From the NCBI GenBank assembly GCA_964611575.1, contig CAZTAJ010000003.1:1-64000 (forward strand): a DNA stretch of 64,000 nt. Direction: 5' to 3'. Both the position numbers and the translations under genes were made by a program. This DNA is from CAITUY01 sp964611575. Lineage in GTDB: Bacteria > Verrucomicrobiota > Kiritimatiellia > CAIKKV01 > CAITUY01. Under the pieces are notes generated by a model. The model saw nothing but the letters and a program-made list of their open reading frames with translations, searched no databases and was not told where the DNA came from. Positions within the stretch are counted from its first letter, which is position 1; each line of letters begins with the position of its first letter. Positions 61,678-64,000 of the stretch are shown here, piece after piece.

Positions 61678-63807
61678 CTATCTCAAGCGCCCGGCCGGCC
61701 GCAACGCCCGCGCACAGCGGTCAGGGCCACATCTCCGCACCGACAGCAGGACCGACCGGAATGGCTCCGGGGCGGAGACCCCGATGCCGGCCGCCAGAAC
61801 GCGGCCTGTCGCTTGCCGCTCGCCGCCGTCCATGTCCACCACACCATACGTGGCCCGTTCGTCCAGACCGCACAGGGCAAACCGTCGGCGGGAGGTGCCT
61901 GCGGCGAGGCGGAACGCCAACAGAACGCCGCTATCGCCGTTCTTGGCCACGTGCCACATGGCCGCCCAGTCGCCGTCGCCGGTCAGGCAGGGGTGCGCGC
62001 CGAGCGCATGGGCCTCGCCGTCCCGCAGAAGGGGGCGTAGTGTCTCTTTGTAGAACGCGATGTGCCGGCGCGCCAGATCGCACTCGGCCGCACTCCACCG
62101 CTCCAACGGATACCCAAAGCTGATCCCGCCGAGCATCAGCACCCTCAATCGGAAGGCAAGATCGGGCCGTTCGTCAAAAAGGACCGCTCCCCGCGGGTCT
62201 CTCGCCGGCCAGTCCATCTGGAAGGCGTTGCGCTGGAGCGGAAGGCTCATCCTGTGCCGACCGAAATGAATGGCCAAGTTCGGCAGCGCCTGGGCGGCAT
62301 CGGAAAGGGTCATGGTGTGACCTTGAGCGAGAACGGCCTGATCAAACCGTCCCCCGCCCCCGGCACACATTTCGAGAATCAGTTCCGGGAACCGCTCCCG
62401 CAGTTCGGCCTGCAAACGGTAAAGTCCGCGGTAGTGGGCCGCCAGCGGGTCCCTCCGCGTCAACGCGCGGGGCAGACCGGGAGCCCAGCCGCCCTGGGCC
62501 AGCTCTATATTGAAATCCCATTTCATCCAAGTTGCCCGAGTCTGGGCGAGGATGTCGCCAATCCGGTCCCGCACCCAGGCACGGGCCGCGGGAACGCCGA
62601 GGTGCAGCGCCCGCACCCGCCCGCCATACGCCTTGCTGAGGAACCCCGTCTGCGGATGCAGCCATTCCGGATGGGCCGCGCGCACCCAGGCCGATTCGTC
62701 AACCGTTTCAGGCTCGAACCATATCCCGAACTGCAGCCCGAGCCCCCGGCAGTAATCGCTGAACGCGGTCAAGCCGTCGGGAAACATCGCGGGATTGGGC
62801 AGCCAATCGCCGCGGCTGGTCCAGACGCCACCGCCAGCGCCATCGCGTTGCGTGGTGTACCACCCGGCATCCAGCATGAAGACTTCCAGTCCTATTTCGG
62901 CCGCGCGCCGGGCATGGTCCTTCAGCCGTTCCGACGGTGTCGGCGCCGGGCAGACGCCCCAACTGCAAAACTGCGTGGGCAACGGACGTCCGGAGTCGCG
63001 TCGCGCCGCCCGCAGGGTTTCGTGCAACCGCCCGGTGGCGGCCTCCAGGTCTCCCGGGACACACCCCAGCAACGCGCCGGGCAACGCAACAGTCTCGCCG
63101 GGCGCCAGGGTCTCGGCCAACCCCCACTCGCTGGGTCCGCCACTGACGTCCACGCATCCCGTCCCGATCCGGCGCGCGCTCATCTGCCAGTTCCCGCTCC
63201 AGTTAAGCATGGCCAAGTACGTATGCCGCGGACTTTCGAGGGCCAGGTAAGGCGCATAGTCATAGCCCGTCTTGCCATTCCGGCTTTCGAGGACGACCGT
63301 CGCCGGCGTCAGGGGCAAACGCTGCGGTTGGGCCTCGCGCCCGTATCCCCCCGCGAGGAACAGCAGCGCGCTCACGTCCGCCGGCAGGCGCACGGCAAAG
63401 CTCGTCGCGCCCTCAACTGTATGAAGGCCTGCCCGCCCGGTGTGCCTCACCAGGTTGCGCCGTTCGAGAAAGCCGGTGGCCGGGTCCACCGCGTACGTCA
63501 GCCTGGCCTCCAAAGGGTAATCCCGTGCGCGCAGCACGAGTTCGAATCGGGCCGGATCCGTCCGTGCCCCCTCGGCGCTTTCCCACACCACCATCTCGTC
63601 GCGGGTGCCCAGCGATATGGTGGCTTCAGACCGGCTCTGGCACAGGGAGTCCACATGTGGCGTTTCCGGCACCGTCACGGGTCCCGGCCGTTGCGGCCCG
63701 AAATACAACGACTGCAACACACCGCGGAATAGAACGAGGTGCAGTTCGAGGTCCGCCCAGATCAGTCGCCAGCCGGGGCGGCTCGCATCAAACTCGACGT
63801 GCATCAT
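61678..63807 (-). CDS. GH36 alpha-galactosidase
   Basis: A 709-residue GH36 enzyme. 'TQFCSWGVCPAPTPSERLKD', 'LEVFMLDAGWYTTQRDG', 'LGLQFGIWFEPETVDE' and 'ATWMKWDFNIELAQGGW' (nucleophile Asp) follow in order, with 'MCAGGGGRFDQAVLAQG' and 'TMTLSDAAQALPNL' holding the acid/base Asp. Start 63807 has AGGAGG 8 bases upstream; the frame to 63849 is less likely. No signal peptide, so cytoplasmic hydrolysis of alpha-galactosides such as raffinose or galactomannan fragments. It is the second GH36-type gene in the cluster; the RAYT unit lies downstream. Confidence 0.88.
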   Translation of the reverse strand: MMHVEFDASRPGWRLIWADLELHLVLFRGVLQSLYFGPQRPGPVTVPETPHVDSLCQSRSEATISLGTRDEMVVWESAEGARTDPARFELVLRARDYPLEARLTYAVDPATGFLERRNLVRHTGRAGLHTVEGATSFAVRLPADVSALLFLAGGYGREAQPQRLPLTPATVVLESRNGKTGYDYAPYLALESPRHTYLAMLNWSGNWQMSARRIGTGCVDVSGGPSEWGLAETLAPGETVALPGALLGCVPGDLEAATGRLHETLRAARRDSGRPLPTQFCSWGVCPAPTPSERLKDHARRAAEIGLEVFMLDAGWYTTQRDGAGGGVWTSRGDWLPNPAMFPDGLTAFSDYCRGLGLQFGIWFEPETVDESAWVRAAHPEWLHPQTGFLSKAYGGRVRALHLGVPAARAWVRDRIGDILAQTRATWMKWDFNIELAQGGWAPGLPRALTRRDPLAAHYRGLYRLQAELRERFPELILEMCAGGGGRFDQAVLAQGHTMTLSDAAQALPNLAIHFGRHRMSLPLQRNAFQMDWPARDPRGAVLFDERPDLAFRLRVLMLGGISFGYPLERWSAAECDLARRHIAFYKETLRPLLRDGEAHALGAHPCLTGDGDWAAMWHVAKNGDSGVLLAFRLAAGTSRRRFALCGLDERATYGVVDMDGGERQATGRVLAAGIGVSAPEPFRSVLLSVRRCGPDRCARALRPAGRLR

Positions 63808-64000
63808 GGCATCCCCCTCCTGCCGAATCCGGCTTACCGGTCTCTCCAACTCGCGACGCGGCCCTCCCTCGCCGCCCGACGCCTTGCCGACATGAATTCA
63901 GGCCGCTTCGGGATGCAAACGCTACACTTTCCCCGCGCCGGAACGATACTTCTTTTCCATCGCGAGTGACACGCCCGGACGCGCAGGAAGGAGAAGGAGC
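63808..64000. other. Intergenic end of the window
   Basis: No gene is seen. The last bases (AAGGAGAAGGAG) resemble a plus-strand ribosome site for a gene starting beyond the window. The region should hold the promoter of the GH36 gene, but no clear -35/-10 pair is recognised. Confidence 0.4.

Noticed and set aside
62062..63732. 556-residue plus-strand open frame
   Set aside because: Antisense to the GH36 gene with its catalytic motifs; no recognisable domain.

Overview
The window joins two different pieces of DNA at about position 38.2 kb. Left of it (1 to about 38,150) is a horizontally acquired defence island that ends in a tyrosine-recombinase gene next to the broken 5' half of a tRNA-Val(TAC) gene. 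Right of it (38,200 to 64,000) is a visibly more GC-rich chromosomal backbone. Direct counts on two sample lines gave 34/60 G+C at 15001-15060 and 44/60 at 47041-47100. The backbone carries polyol and plant-type sugar catabolism genes (two GH36-type enzymes, a large TIM-barrel hydrolase, a secreted CBM9/GH123_N-like protein, a URO-D-like protein), a RAYT transposase and degenerate 'GGGTTCA'-type intergenic repeats. Together these suggest a member of the Planctomycetes-Verrucomicrobia-Chlamydiae group, perhaps Kiritimatiellota or Verrucomicrobiota. That is inference; no rRNA gene is present.

The island is dominated by fifteen genes, all on the minus strand, from 33,909 down to 84. Most start and stop codons overlap or lie within 10 bases of each other; only two gaps (143 and 145 bases) break the chain. 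In transcription order they are: a DUF6361-like protein, a phospholipase-D-fold protein and a large helicase; then an excisionase-type HTH protein and a small DUF1232-like protein; an SNF2 helicase and a giant N6-adenine methylase (resembling DrmD and DrmMI of class 1 DISARM); a complete ABC-three-component system (PD-(D/E)XK-like effector, middle component, DUF3732 ATPase with a zinc hook); an OLD-family ATPase/TOPRIM nuclease with a UvrD helicase (Gabija-like); a membrane-anchored dCTP-deaminase-fold protein without the catalytic glutamate; an Old-Yellow-Enzyme-like flavoprotein; a 2194-residue helicase-DUF1998-nuclease fusion (DrmA+DrmB-like); and a ParE/RelE-like domain fused to a UvrD helicase. 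The best reading is a DISARM-related array into which other defence modules have been built. The packing suggests co-expression as one to three transcripts.

Between the array and the integrase (34.1-37.0 kb) lie four small cargo genes: an unknown 203-residue protein behind a good sigma70-type promoter, a PD-(D/E)XK-like protein, a NERD-domain protein and an HhH-GPD DNA glycosylase. The left end of the element lies outside the window.

The backbone (all CDSs minus strand) reads, from high to low coordinates: GH36 alpha-galactosidase, RAYT element, URO-D-like protein, Sip1-like GH36, secreted CBM9/GH123_N-like protein, minimal zincin, large glycoside hydrolase, SprT-like protein, a complete [NiFe]-hydrogenase maturation set (hypF-hypC-hypD-hypE-hypA-hypB, with no structural subunits here), a CBS-pair protein, and a PfkB kinase / polyol dehydrogenase / MFS transporter trio. 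No gene-free stretch exceeds 300 bases. No CRISPR array or rRNA gene was seen.
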